From CALNXN01 sp942490645 (GTDB lineage Bacteria > Pseudomonadota > Alphaproteobacteria > Rhodobacterales > Rhodobacteraceae): a stretch of 64,000 nt of DNA. A program made the position numbers and the translations under genes. Of the stretch, positions 35,667 through 43,984 are shown one piece after another; position 1 is the stretch's first letter, and each line of letters opens with the position of its first letter. The stretch covers positions 372,001 to 436,000 of the forward strand of contig CALNXN010000010.1 in assembly GCA_942490645.1 (NCBI GenBank), in the 5' to 3' direction. The notes under the pieces were generated by a model. The model was not told the DNA's origin and made no database searches. It saw only the letters and a list, made by a program, of their open reading frames with translations.

Positions 35667-35875
35667 GCCTGCCACCTGTGTTTCGTCGCGCATATTTTTT
35701 GCAGTATGGTATGCAAATGTGGTCAGACTTGGACGAGGCTGGGGTAAGAATCGACCTAAAGCCTGCGCACTGCACCCGCTTTGACCCAAGCACGGCGCGT
35801 CCAGCGTTAACCTTTGGTCCACCTGCGCGAAACGGCATATTCTGTCGCAATTGAGCCAGCCCGAAGACGCCCAAA

Positions 35876-35892
35876 TCGCGAAGGTGTCGCGA
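35876..35892. promoter_or_regulatory. Repeated TCGCGA element upstream of paralog 2
   Basis: TCGCGA occurs twice, separated by AGGTG, ending 24 bases before the ATG at 35916. Each copy is self-palindromic, so the site is symmetric. It could be an operator; this is by inspection only. Confidence 0.3.
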
Positions 35893-35915
35893 ACCCAAGT
35901 GCCGGAGACCCATTC

Positions 35916-38330
35916 ATGAAAACCACCACCCGCGTTGTCATCATCGGCGGAGGCGTCGTTGGATGCTCTGTCCTCTATCACCTGACGAAACTGGGCTGGT
36001 CGGACGTGATGCTGCTGGAACGGTCCGAGCTGACGTCAGGCTCCACCTGGCACGCGGCGGGCGGGTTTCACACGCTCAACGGCGATACCAACATGGCCGC
36101 GCTGCAGGGCTATACCATCAAGCTTTACAAGGAGTTGGAAGAGCTTACCGGCATGTCCTGCGGGCTGCACCACGTCGGCGGTGTGACGTTGGCGGACAAT
36201 CAAGACCGCTTTGACATGCTGCTGGCCGAGCGCGCCAAGCACCGTTTCATGGGGCTGGAAACCGAGATCGTCGGCCCCGAAGAGATCAAGAAAATCGCCC
36301 CCGTGACCAATACCGACGGCATCATCGGCGCGCTCTATGATCCGCTGGATGGTCACCTTGACCCGTCCGGCACCACCCACGCCTACGCGCGCGCGGCGCG
36401 TATGGGCGGCGCCACCATCGAAACCCACACCATGGTGACCGAGACCAACCAGCGCCCCGACGGCACATGGGACGTGGTCACCGACAAGGGCACGATCCAC
36501 GCCGAACATGTTGTAAACGCAGGCGGATTATGGGCGCGCGAAGTCGGCGCGATGGCGGGTATCTACTTCCCGCTGCACCCGATGGAGCATCAGTATCTGG
36601 TGACTGAAGATGTGCCGATGATCGTCGACATGATGAAGGACGGCGTAGAGCACCCCCATGTCATGGACCCCGCCGGCGAAAGCTATCTGCGCCAAGAGGG
36701 CAAAGGTCTGTGCATCGGGTTTTACGAACAACCCTGTCGCCCTTGGGCGGTGAATGGGACCAGCTGGGAATTTGGGCAGGATCTGCTGCCAAACGACTTT
36801 GACAAGATCGAGCAAAGCATTGATTTCGCGTATAAACGCTTTCCTGACTTGGAACGCGCAGGCGTCAAGAACGTTATCCACGGACCCTTTACATTCGCGC
36901 CCGATGGCAACCCGCTGGTTGGCCCCATTCCGGGCGTGCGCAACTACTGGTCGGCTTGCGGCGTCATGGCCGGGTTCTCGCAGGGCGGCGGTGTCGGGCT
37001 GATGCTGGCGCAATGGATGATCGAAGGCGAGACCGAACGCGACACGATGGCGATGGATGTCGCGCGCTTTGGGTCATGGATCACACCGGGCTACACCTTG
37101 CCCAAAGTCATTGAAAACTATCAAAAACGCTTCTCCGTCGCCTACCCGAACGAAGAACTGCCTGCAGCCCGACCCAACCGCACCACGCCGATGTACGACA
37201 TCTTTTCCAGCATGGGCGCCGTCTGGGGCCAACAATACGGGCTGGAAGTGGTCAACTACTTCGCACAAGGGGATGAGCCGCGTTTTGAGACCCCATCCTT
37301 CCGGCGATCCGACGCATTTGATGCAACCGCCCGCGAAGTTCACGCGGTGCGTCATGCGGTGGGCATCAATGAGGTGCAGAACTTTGGCAAATACCTGATT
37401 ACCGGCGTGGGTGCGCGCGCATGGCTGGACCGGATCATGGCGGGTCGCGTGCCGCAACCCGGACGCCTCAGCCTCACCCCAATGCTGAGTGAAAAGGGCA
37501 AGTTGATCGGTGATTTCACCATTTCATGCCTGAGCGAAACCGAATTCCAGCTGACCGCCTCCTACGGCGCGCAGGCCTTCCACATGCGCTGGTTCCTGCA
37601 ACATCAAGAAGACGGCGTAAGCATTGAAAATATAAGTGATAAACGAAACGGATTCCAAATCGCCGGCCCCAAGGCGCAGGTGGTTTTGCAGGCCTGCACG
37701 CTGGCAGATGTGGACCTGAAGTTCATGGATGTGCGCCGCATGGTTGTCGGCATGACCGACTGCATCGTGCAGCGCGTCAGCTACACCGGCGATCTGGGGT
37801 ATGAAATTTACTGCGATCCAATGGCGCAACGACAGCTGTGGCAAACGCTGTGGTCGGCGGGCGCACCGCACGGCATGACGCCCTTTGGGATGCGCGCCAT
37901 GATGTCACTGCGGCTGGACAAGTTCTTTGGCAGCTGGATGTCGGAGTTCTCGCCCGATTATACAGCGGCCGAAACCGGCCTTGATCGGTTTATCTCTTTC
38001 AAAAAGAACACGGATTTCATCGGGCGCGCTGTGGCAGAGGCCGAACGCAGCCAAGGCACCGCGCGCAAACTGGTGGCGTTCGAGGTTGAGGCCCACGACG
38101 CTGACGTGCACGGTTATGAGCCGATATGGCTCGACGGTGGGGTTGTTGGGTTCTGCACATCTGGCGGCTATGCACATCATACCGGCAAGTCGATCGCATT
38201 GGGCTTTTTGCCCAGCGACCGGGTGGCCGAAGCGCCCGAGGTTGAGATTGAAATTCTCGGCCACATGCGCAAGGCACGCGTGATCAACGAACCCTTGTTC
38301 GATGCGGATGGCGCGCGGATGCGGGGATAA
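35916..38330 (+). CDS. FAD-dependent dehydrogenase with GcvT-like domain (dimethylglycine/sarcosine dehydrogenase family), paralog 2
   Basis: The 804 residues (ATG at 35916, GGAG 8 bases upstream) hold an FAD domain with GGGVVGCSVLYHL and TSGSTWHAAGG (His46), a linker, and a C-terminal GcvT/aminomethyltransferase region (about 440-800, RVSYTGDLGYEIY). Domain order and length match paralog 1. The TWHAAG motif is the canonical one, whereas paralog 1 has TWHAAAN. Both probably act on N-methylated glycine-like compounds, but the actual substrates may differ. Confidence 0.9.
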   Translation: MKTTTRVVIIGGGVVGCSVLYHLTKLGWSDVMLLERSELTSGSTWHAAGGFHTLNGDTNMAALQGYTIKLYKELEELTGMSCGLHHVGGVTLADNQDRFDMLLAERAKHRFMGLETEIVGPEEIKKIAPVTNTDGIIGALYDPLDGHLDPSGTTHAYARAARMGGATIETHTMVTETNQRPDGTWDVVTDKGTIHAEHVVNAGGLWAREVGAMAGIYFPLHPMEHQYLVTEDVPMIVDMMKDGVEHPHVMDPAGESYLRQEGKGLCIGFYEQPCRPWAVNGTSWEFGQDLLPNDFDKIEQSIDFAYKRFPDLERAGVKNVIHGPFTFAPDGNPLVGPIPGVRNYWSACGVMAGFSQGGGVGLMLAQWMIEGETERDTMAMDVARFGSWITPGYTLPKVIENYQKRFSVAYPNEELPAARPNRTTPMYDIFSSMGAVWGQQYGLEVVNYFAQGDEPRFETPSFRRSDAFDATAREVHAVRHAVGINEVQNFGKYLITGVGARAWLDRIMAGRVPQPGRLSLTPMLSEKGKLIGDFTISCLSETEFQLTASYGAQAFHMRWFLQHQEDGVSIENISDKRNGFQIAGPKAQVVLQACTLADVDLKFMDVRRMVVGMTDCIVQRVSYTGDLGYEIYCDPMAQRQLWQTLWSAGAPHGMTPFGMRAMMSLRLDKFFGSWMSEFSPDYTAAETGLDRFISFKKNTDFIGRAVAEAERSQGTARKLVAFEVEAHDADVHGYEPIWLDGGVVGFCTSGGYAHHTGKSIALGFLPSDRVAEAPEVEIEILGHMRKARVINEPLFDADGARMRG

Positions 38331-38343
38331 CTATGGTGCGCCC

Positions 38344-38964
38344 ATGGACACCCTGACCGACATCCCCATCGTGATCCTTGCTGCGGGTGGTTCCACCCGG
38401 ATGGGCGGCGCAGACAAGCTTATGCAATCTGTGGACGGGATGCCACTGATCCGTAGGCAGGCCGCATTGGCCCGCTCGGTGACATCGGGGCCGGTGATTG
38501 CCGCACTGCCGCCGCCGCCGCACCCCCGCTATGATGCGCTGACGGGGCTTGAGGTGCTGATGCTGCCGGTAATGGATGCCGCAGAGGGAATGAACGCCAG
38601 CCTGCGCACGGCTTTTGGCGCGGTGCCACGGTCTGCCGGTTCAGCCATGTTGATGCTGTGCGATTTGCCTGATCTGACGCGCGACGATCTGCGCGCACTC
38701 CTCAAGGCCATGGAGCATGATGCCCTGATCTGGCGCGGGGCCACCCAGGATGGCAAGCCCGGTCATCCGATCATTTTCGATGCGGCGCTCTTTGATGCGT
38801 TTGCTGACCTCAAGGGGGATAGCGGAGGAGGTCACGTGATCGATCAGGCAAAAGGCCGCGTCCATCTGGTGCCCCTGCCCGGCACCCACGCGCGCCGCGA
38901 TCTCGATACGCCCGAAGATTGGGCAAAATGGCGCGATGACAACCCGGACCGCAGCCAGAATTAA
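38344..38964 (+). CDS. MocA-like nucleotidyltransferase
   Basis: The 206 residues have the nucleotidyltransferase signature LAAGGSTRMGGADKLM, the Asp in LCDLPDLTRDD, and the C-terminal GHPIIFDAAL and DLDTPEDW. This family includes molybdenum cofactor cytidylyltransferases (MocA) and related enzymes. The start is the ATG at 38344, 13 bases after paralog 2, so the two may form one transcription unit. Whether the substrate is molybdopterin or another phosphate compound is not shown. Confidence 0.82.
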   Translation: MDTLTDIPIVILAAGGSTRMGGADKLMQSVDGMPLIRRQAALARSVTSGPVIAALPPPPHPRYDALTGLEVLMLPVMDAAEGMNASLRTAFGAVPRSAGSAMLMLCDLPDLTRDDLRALLKAMEHDALIWRGATQDGKPGHPIIFDAALFDAFADLKGDSGGGHVIDQAKGRVHLVPLPGTHARRDLDTPEDWAKWRDDNPDRSQN

Positions 38965-38965
38965 A

Positions 38966-38996
38966 CGAAAAACGGGGCGCCCCGAAAGGCACCCCG
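38966..38996 (-). terminator. Intrinsic terminator of the RTX-Hint gene
   Basis: On the minus strand a 9-base stem (CGGGGTGCC with GGCGCCCCG, one G-T pair) encloses TTTCGG and is followed by TTTTTCGTTT. It lies 64 bases beyond the RTX-Hint stop. Confidence 0.8.
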
Positions 38997-39059
38997 CAAT
39001 CCGATCCATCGGTCCATGATCGACCCGGTGGATGCTGCATATTCGGTGTACCTTTGGGC

Positions 39060-40574
39060 TTATCTGGTCAAAAGCCGCGCCTCATATCGCTTGAGCGACC
39101 GGCGCGCGGCGGTGAAGCTGTCGGCCCCGGCATAGCCGGCCAAATCCGGGAAAAGCTCCAATATTTCCGTTCGTTGCGCGTTACCAATGCTGCGCAATGT
39201 GATCTCTCCAGGCTGAAAACTCTCGGTCCAGGCCCCATCGGACAGGATCACCTCATGCTGATCGAACAAAAGATGCACATAGGTAATCCACGGCACGTCA
39301 ATGATGTCGACACCCTCAAGCCCGGTCAGGTGTTTGGCAGCGACCAAGACCTCGCTGTCCTCAAAGTAAAGGGCAGTCTGGCTGTTGGCGACAAGAACGC
39401 GATGATTTGGGCTTACCATCATGTCGCGCTCGGGCAAATCACCACCCAGAGCGCCTTTTTTGACGCGCACCGGGCGCAGGTGTTGTGCGCGCCCGATCTC
39501 TGCCCCGGTCAGCCCCTTGGCACCGACCCAGCGGATTTCTTGCGGGCCATTGTCGCGCGTCAGCACGCGATCCCCCACGCTCAGCGTTTCGACAGGCACC
39601 TCGCCTTTGGGGGTTGCGATCAGAGTTCCGGGGGTAAAACAGGGCACGATATTCTCAATCTCAGTAAAAGCCAGTTGCCCAGCCGCATTTCCAGTGTTGT
39701 CGAAAAAATGCACAACGCCATCTTCGCGGTCAGACGACGTGTAGCTGATATCAAAGCTGCCGTGCGCTTCTGCAAAGCCGGTCAGATCCAACGTATCGAA
39801 ATCGTCGCCGCTGTGGCCGCCATCGACACGATCACCTGCCGTCAAACCGGTGAACACATCCCGGTCCGCGCCGCCCAGCATCAGATCAGCGCCCGCACCG
39901 CCATCAAGCGTGTCATTGCCCTGACCACCCAGCAGCGTGTCACGGCCGGAACCGCCAAAAATCACGTCATCATCATAGCCGCCGTCGATGAGATCACGCC
40001 CCGCGTCACCCGACAGCCAATCATCATCGTCGCCGCCAAAGATCAGGTCGTTGCCGTGCCCACCTGACAGCGTATCGCGGTCATTGTCGGGGCGCAGGTC
40101 AGCATGGGGTCCGATATCGGCAAGATTCGGAAAACCAAAACCGCCCCGCCCGTCATTGCCGCCGATGATCGTGTCGCGTCCTTGGCCACCGGTGATGACG
40201 TCGTTGCCTTCGCCACCCACCAGATAATCGCGGCCCTGCCCACCATCGACGTGGTCATCGTCCACACCCGCATAGACCGTGTCACGCCCATTGCCAGCCA
40301 GGACCGTATCGCGATCATCACCGGTCCAGACGAAATCATCACCGCCGCGTGCGTTCACCAGATCACGGTCGTTTTCAGGAAACGGGTCGCTGGGATATGC
40401 ACCGGGATAGCCCCGGTCAGGGGCGTCGCAGCCGTTGGATGTGTCGATATGATCCGCCCGATTGGAGCCAGTCACACGATCGTTTGCACCATGTGCGTGG
40501 CGCAACTCCACTGTGTGTTTCCCCGGATGCCTGCCTTTGCCAGAAGAAGGGGTGTCAGACGTGTCAGACGGCAT
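39060..40574 (-). CDS. RTX calcium-binding protein with C-terminal Hint domain
   Basis: The 504 residues have a polar N-terminus, a long RTX region (about 70-255, many GGxGxD units such as GGQGNDTLDGGAGADLMLGG), a linker, then a Hint domain (about 312-480) starting at Cys312 in CFTPGTLI, with SPNHRVL as the later conserved block. The Hint fold catalyses protein self-cleavage in hedgehog and inteins. The family occurs widely in Rhodobacteraceae, and its function there is not settled. No Sec signal is seen; type I secretion is likely. Confidence 0.9.
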   Translation of the reverse strand: MPSDTSDTPSSGKGRHPGKHTVELRHAHGANDRVTGSNRADHIDTSNGCDAPDRGYPGAYPSDPFPENDRDLVNARGGDDFVWTGDDRDTVLAGNGRDTVYAGVDDDHVDGGQGRDYLVGGEGNDVITGGQGRDTIIGGNDGRGGFGFPNLADIGPHADLRPDNDRDTLSGGHGNDLIFGGDDDDWLSGDAGRDLIDGGYDDDVIFGGSGRDTLLGGQGNDTLDGGAGADLMLGGADRDVFTGLTAGDRVDGGHSGDDFDTLDLTGFAEAHGSFDISYTSSDREDGVVHFFDNTGNAAGQLAFTEIENIVPCFTPGTLIATPKGEVPVETLSVGDRVLTRDNGPQEIRWVGAKGLTGAEIGRAQHLRPVRVKKGALGGDLPERDMMVSPNHRVLVANSQTALYFEDSEVLVAAKHLTGLEGVDIIDVPWITYVHLLFDQHEVILSDGAWTESFQPGEITLRSIGNAQRTEILELFPDLAGYAGADSFTAARRSLKRYEARLLTR

Positions 40575-41275
40575 GGCCTACTCCGAAGGCCGGCCCGCGA
40601 CGCTCGCGCGCCACGGACCTAACCGTTAACAAACACCCTCGTCACCCATCACGGGGACAATAGGACAACCGATCAGCGGGGCTGGTGCGGCAGAACGGAC
40701 GCTCGAATGCTATCCCTTTGCGCCGAAACGCAGAGCCATCCAAGTTGTGCACCAATTTTGCTGTCAGACAGCACGGCGCGCACATCCTTTGCATCACCAG
40801 ATGCATATGGATCGGTCGTCCCCCGTGACCTTACAAATGCCCCCCAGCAGGGCCCCTTCACAGTACGATTTGCCAGGGCCACCGGGAAGGAAAAAGTGGC
40901 CCAACCACGGCAAACTTGCGGCTGCGGCAATTTTGACCCCACAGACGACCTAACCATATTCGGTGGATTGTTTCTCATTTGTGTGCAGACGCCAGACCCA
41001 AGCCCGTTGATATCGCGCTACATTTGCAGCTTCTCGGGATGCGTGTGGTGCTTGACCGTTTCGCAACCGGGAACAATGCCCCTCGCCACAATTTGCATCG
41101 ACCCGCGATCAAGCGTGCCACAATTTCGCCATATGGTAGTATTCGCAATCATCAATCCGCATATGGCTGCTGCACTATCCACAAAGCGATGACGGCCCAT
41201 CGTCATGATTGGCGAATCGAAATCTCGCGAAACTGGATGCGGAGAGGATCACGCGGCGTCAAAAGCCGATGTGAT
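40575..41275. other. 700-base stretch without recognised genes
   Basis: Between the RTX-Hint start and tRNA-Leu there is no reading frame with homology or a good ribosome-binding site, although two overlapping open frames (40707-41192 plus, 40673-40978 minus) exist. There is no T-tract hairpin. The first 100 bases should hold the promoter of the RTX-Hint gene. A short hairpin-like ATCAC/GTGAT pair (about 41249-41275) lies just 3' of the tRNA on its own strand. I see nothing else. Confidence 0.5.
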
Positions 41276-41359
41276 TGGTACCCAAGGCCGGACTCGAACC
41301 GGCACGCCTTGCGGCGGGGGATTTTGAATCCCCTGCGTCTACCATTCCGCCACTTGGGC
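41276..41359 (-). tRNA. tRNA-Leu (anticodon CAA)
   Basis: On the minus strand the acceptor GCCCAAG pairs with CTTGGGT (with a G-T end pair). The anticodon loop TTCAAAA reads CAA, a long variable arm (CGCCGCAAGGCG) is typical of tRNA-Leu, and the T-arm contains GGTTCGAGTCC. CCA is encoded. The 84-base type II structure folds well. Confidence 0.97.
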
Positions 41360-41490
41360 ACTGGGAGCCATGTAACGCGCACGCTTGGCTGCGGCAAGTG
41401 GATTTTGGCCTTCGGCTGCGCCTCTTTGCTTGACCTGCGCAAATCCACGTGTTCTGCCACAGCGCAGCGAAAACGGCCGGGACGCGAATA

Positions 41491-42069
41491 ATGTTACGCA
41501 AGTTATACGACTGGATGCTCGGCATGGTCGATCATCCGCGTGCACTCTGGGTGCTGGCCTTCGTGGCGTTCATTGAAAGCTCCGTCTTTCCGATCCCTCC
41601 AGACGTTCTGATGATCCCGATGATCCTCGCGCGCCCATCACGGGCATGGTTGATTGCCACCGTGGCATTGGTGTCGTCGGTTCTGGGCGGGATGCTGGGC
41701 TATGCCATCGGCGCTTTCGCCTATGAAACCATTGGCGCGCCGATCCTCGAAAGCCTCGGCAAAGGCGACGCGATGGTGGCATTCTCGACCCGGTTCAACG
41801 ATTTCGGCTTCTGGGCGGTGCTGACGGCAGGCGTGACACCATTCCCCTACAAGGTCATCACAATCATGTCGGGCTGGACGTCGATGCCGCTTTTGACTTT
41901 CGTTCTGACCTCGATTCTGGCGCGGGGCTTGCGGTTTTATCTGGTGGCCTTGCTGCTCTGGAAATACGGAACACCCATTCGTGATTTCATCGAACGCCGC
42001 CTCGGCTTGATGTTCACCCTCTTCGTGGTTTTGTTGCTGGGTGGGTTCTACGTTCTGAGGTTCATTTGA
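41491..42069 (+). CDS. YqaA/DedA-family membrane protein
   Basis: The 192 residues (ATG at 41491) have about five hydrophobic helices, with FIESSVFPIPPDVLMIPM and TPFPYKVITIMSGW, typical of the SNARE-associated DedA group linked to lipid-carrier flipping and membrane homeostasis. The stop overlaps the dsbB start (TTGA), suggesting coupling. Confidence 0.9.
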   Translation: MLRKLYDWMLGMVDHPRALWVLAFVAFIESSVFPIPPDVLMIPMILARPSRAWLIATVALVSSVLGGMLGYAIGAFAYETIGAPILESLGKGDAMVAFSTRFNDFGFWAVLTAGVTPFPYKVITIMSGWTSMPLLTFVLTSILARGLRFYLVALLLWKYGTPIRDFIERRLGLMFTLFVVLLLGGFYVLRFI

Positions 42070-42524
42070 CGCGTTCGCAGTATATTTTGATTGCCACCCT
42101 GGGGTCCGCGGCGCTGATGATCGGCGCTTTGGCGTTTCAGCATATCGGCGGCATGGCCCCGTGCAAACTGTGCATTTGGCAGCGATATCCGCATGTTATC
42201 GCGATTGCGGTGGGGGTGGTCGCTCTGGCTATTCCGCGCGCGGGGTTGATCGTTTTGGGCGCTTTGGCGGCCTGTGCGACCGGTGGTGTCGGCGTTTATC
42301 ATGCAGGTGTCGAACAAGGCTGGTGGGACGGCCCGTCCACCTGTTCCAGTGGACCAATCGGTGGGATCAGCGCGGATGAACTGCTTGCCCAGATCATGCA
42401 GGCCCCATTGGTGCGCTGCGACGAAATCCCGTGGGAGATGCTGGGCCTGTCGATGGCGGGCTGGAACGCCGTGGTGTCCTTTGGCCTCGCAGCCCTGTGG
42501 TTAATGGCCCTGCGCCGCCCCTAA
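42066..42524 (+). CDS. dsbB: Disulfide bond formation protein DsbB
   Basis: DsbB reoxidises DsbA and passes electrons to quinone. The 152 residues have four helices, a periplasmic CKLC pair (Cys33, Cys36) and a second pair, Cys93 and Cys118, on the second loop. The start is a TTG overlapping the preceding stop, since the next in-frame ATG would remove the first helix. Its stop overlaps the convergent Lrp gene's stop by 4 bases. Confidence 0.93.
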   Translation: MTRSQYILIATLGSAALMIGALAFQHIGGMAPCKLCIWQRYPHVIAIAVGVVALAIPRAGLIVLGALAACATGGVGVYHAGVEQGWWDGPSTCSSGPIGGISADELLAQIMQAPLVRCDEIPWEMLGLSMAGWNAVVSFGLAALWLMALRRP

Positions 42525-42946
42525 GACGCCTTGCGCGCCGAGAGTAACAAGCTTGTTTCGCTGGCCGTCACCCCATCCAGCCTGCGCACCCGAAAGAGCA
42601 CCTCATCAAACTGCTCCAACGTGGCGGTGCCAATCTCGACGATCACATCCCACCGCCCGTTGGTTGACCAGACTTGGCGCAACTCTGGCATGCCTTGCAG
42701 GGTTCGGATGATCTTGTCAGTGCCGCGCCCTTCGATGGCGATCATCATCAACCCGCGCACCGGATCGCGCAGGGTGTCTCCCTTGGTCACCACGCTAAAA
42801 CCCACGATATCACCGCTGTCTTGCAGCTTGTTGATCCGCGTCCGTACCGTCGCGCGTGTCAGATCAAGCCGCGCGGCCAGTTCCGACAGCGACGCGCGTG
42901 CATTGTGGCGCAGGGCCGAGATCAATCGCATGTCCGTTTCGTCCAT
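42521..42946 (-). CDS. Lrp/AsnC-family transcriptional regulator
   Basis: The 141 residues have the N-terminal helix-turn-helix (SLSELAARLDLTRATVRTRI) and the RAM-type effector domain (about 65-135). It is divergent from arginase and ornithine cyclodeaminase, the arrangement used for amino acid-responsive control. Ornithine or arginine is the likely effector, inferred from context. The ATG is at 42946, with 110 bases to the arginase start. Confidence 0.92.
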   Translation of the reverse strand: MDETDMRLISALRHNARASLSELAARLDLTRATVRTRINKLQDSGDIVGFSVVTKGDTLRDPVRGLMMIAIEGRGTDKIIRTLQGMPELRQVWSTNGRWDVIVEIGTATLEQFDEVLFRVRRLDGVTASETSLLLSARKAS

Positions 42947-42956
42947 TATTACCGTC

Positions 42957-42994
42957 CATTTCGATCATTATGCGCCCTATTTGATCAATATTTC
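42957..42994. promoter_or_regulatory. Likely Lrp operator region before arginase
   Basis: An A/T-rich stretch with repeated TTTCGATCA and TTTGATCAATA elements, including the palindrome TTGATCAA at 42981-42988, lies between the divergent Lrp and arginase genes. AT-rich symmetric sites are typical of this family; the exact contacts are unproven. Confidence 0.4.
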
Positions 42995-43056
42995 GGCTTT
43001 TGTGCAATCCACTTCGCGCGGTATGAGGTGACAACACCAGCACAAGGCATTCAGAT

Positions 43057-43974
43057 ATGACACAAGATTGCATCCTCGTCGGGGCTCCGATGGACAGCGG
43101 CAAACGCCGCACCGGTTGCCTGATGGGGCCGGATGCCTACCGCACCGCAGGTCTGGGCGAGGCGCTGACCGATCTGGGCCACCGGGTCACCGACCGCGGC
43201 AATGTCGCCCCCCGTCCGTTCACCGCCGAACCGCACGCGCGTATCCATGCGCTGCAAGAAACCATCGCCTGGACGCAAAGCCTGTCCGACGCGGCCGAGG
43301 ATGCACTGCAAGACGGCCTGCCGATTTTCATGGGCGGCGATCATGCGCTGTCCTTGGGCACAGTGCGTGGCGCGATGCGTCATGCGGCCAAACAAGACCG
43401 CCCGCTGTTCGTTCTGTGGCTCGATGCGCACAGCGATTTTCATACCCCCCACACGACCGATAGCGGCAACCTGCATGGTACCCCGCTGGGGTATGTGACG
43501 GGCCGCGACGGATTTGACGGGTTTCCGACCATTGATGACCCGCTGAGCCAAGATAACATCGCCATCATCGGGCTGCGGTCTGTCGACGCGGCCGAACGCG
43601 CCGCCTTGCAAGACACCACAATCCAACGCGTCGACATGCGCGAGATCGACGAGACCGGCATCGCCAAACCGCTGGCCGCATTTCTGGCGCGCGCGGCTGA
43701 GGCGCATGCGATGCTCCACGTCTCACTGGACGTTGATTTTCTGGACCCGTCCGCCGCCCCCGCCGTGGGCACCACCGTTCCGGGCGGTGCCACCATTCGC
43801 GAAGGCCATCTTGTGATGGAAATGATCTGCGACTCCGGCTTGATGACCTCGCTTGATCTGGTGGAGTTGAACCCGTTTCTTGATGAGCGTGGCCGCACCG
43901 CTCAAGTCATGGTCGATCTGGCCGCCTCCGCCCTTGGCCGCCGCGTCTTTGACCGCCCCACACGCGCATTTTAA
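43057..43974 (+). CDS. rocF: Arginase
   Basis: Arginase hydrolyses arginine to ornithine and urea. The 305 residues show the binuclear manganese ligands: GGDHALSLG (His96), LDAHSDFH (Asp123, His125, Asp127) and SLDVDFLDP (Asp225, Asp227). The fold motif EGHLVME and the C-terminal SLDLVELNPFLDERGRTAQ are typical. A neighbouring ornithine cyclodeaminase supports arginase rather than agmatinase. Confidence 0.93.
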   Translation: MTQDCILVGAPMDSGKRRTGCLMGPDAYRTAGLGEALTDLGHRVTDRGNVAPRPFTAEPHARIHALQETIAWTQSLSDAAEDALQDGLPIFMGGDHALSLGTVRGAMRHAAKQDRPLFVLWLDAHSDFHTPHTTDSGNLHGTPLGYVTGRDGFDGFPTIDDPLSQDNIAIIGLRSVDAAERAALQDTTIQRVDMREIDETGIAKPLAAFLARAAEAHAMLHVSLDVDFLDPSAAPAVGTTVPGGATIREGHLVMEMICDSGLMTSLDLVELNPFLDERGRTAQVMVDLAASALGRRVFDRPTRAF

Positions 43975-43984
43975 GGAAACCATC

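Noticed and set aside
40043..40342. Similar periodicity and opposite-strand open frames in the RTX-Hint gene
   Set aside because: Explained by RTX codons; no spacers and no ribosome-binding site on the other strand.
40707..41192. 161-codon open frame in the gene-poor stretch before tRNA-Leu
   Set aside because: No ribosome-binding site of note, no recognisable domain, and overlapping opposite frame; high GC makes such frames common.
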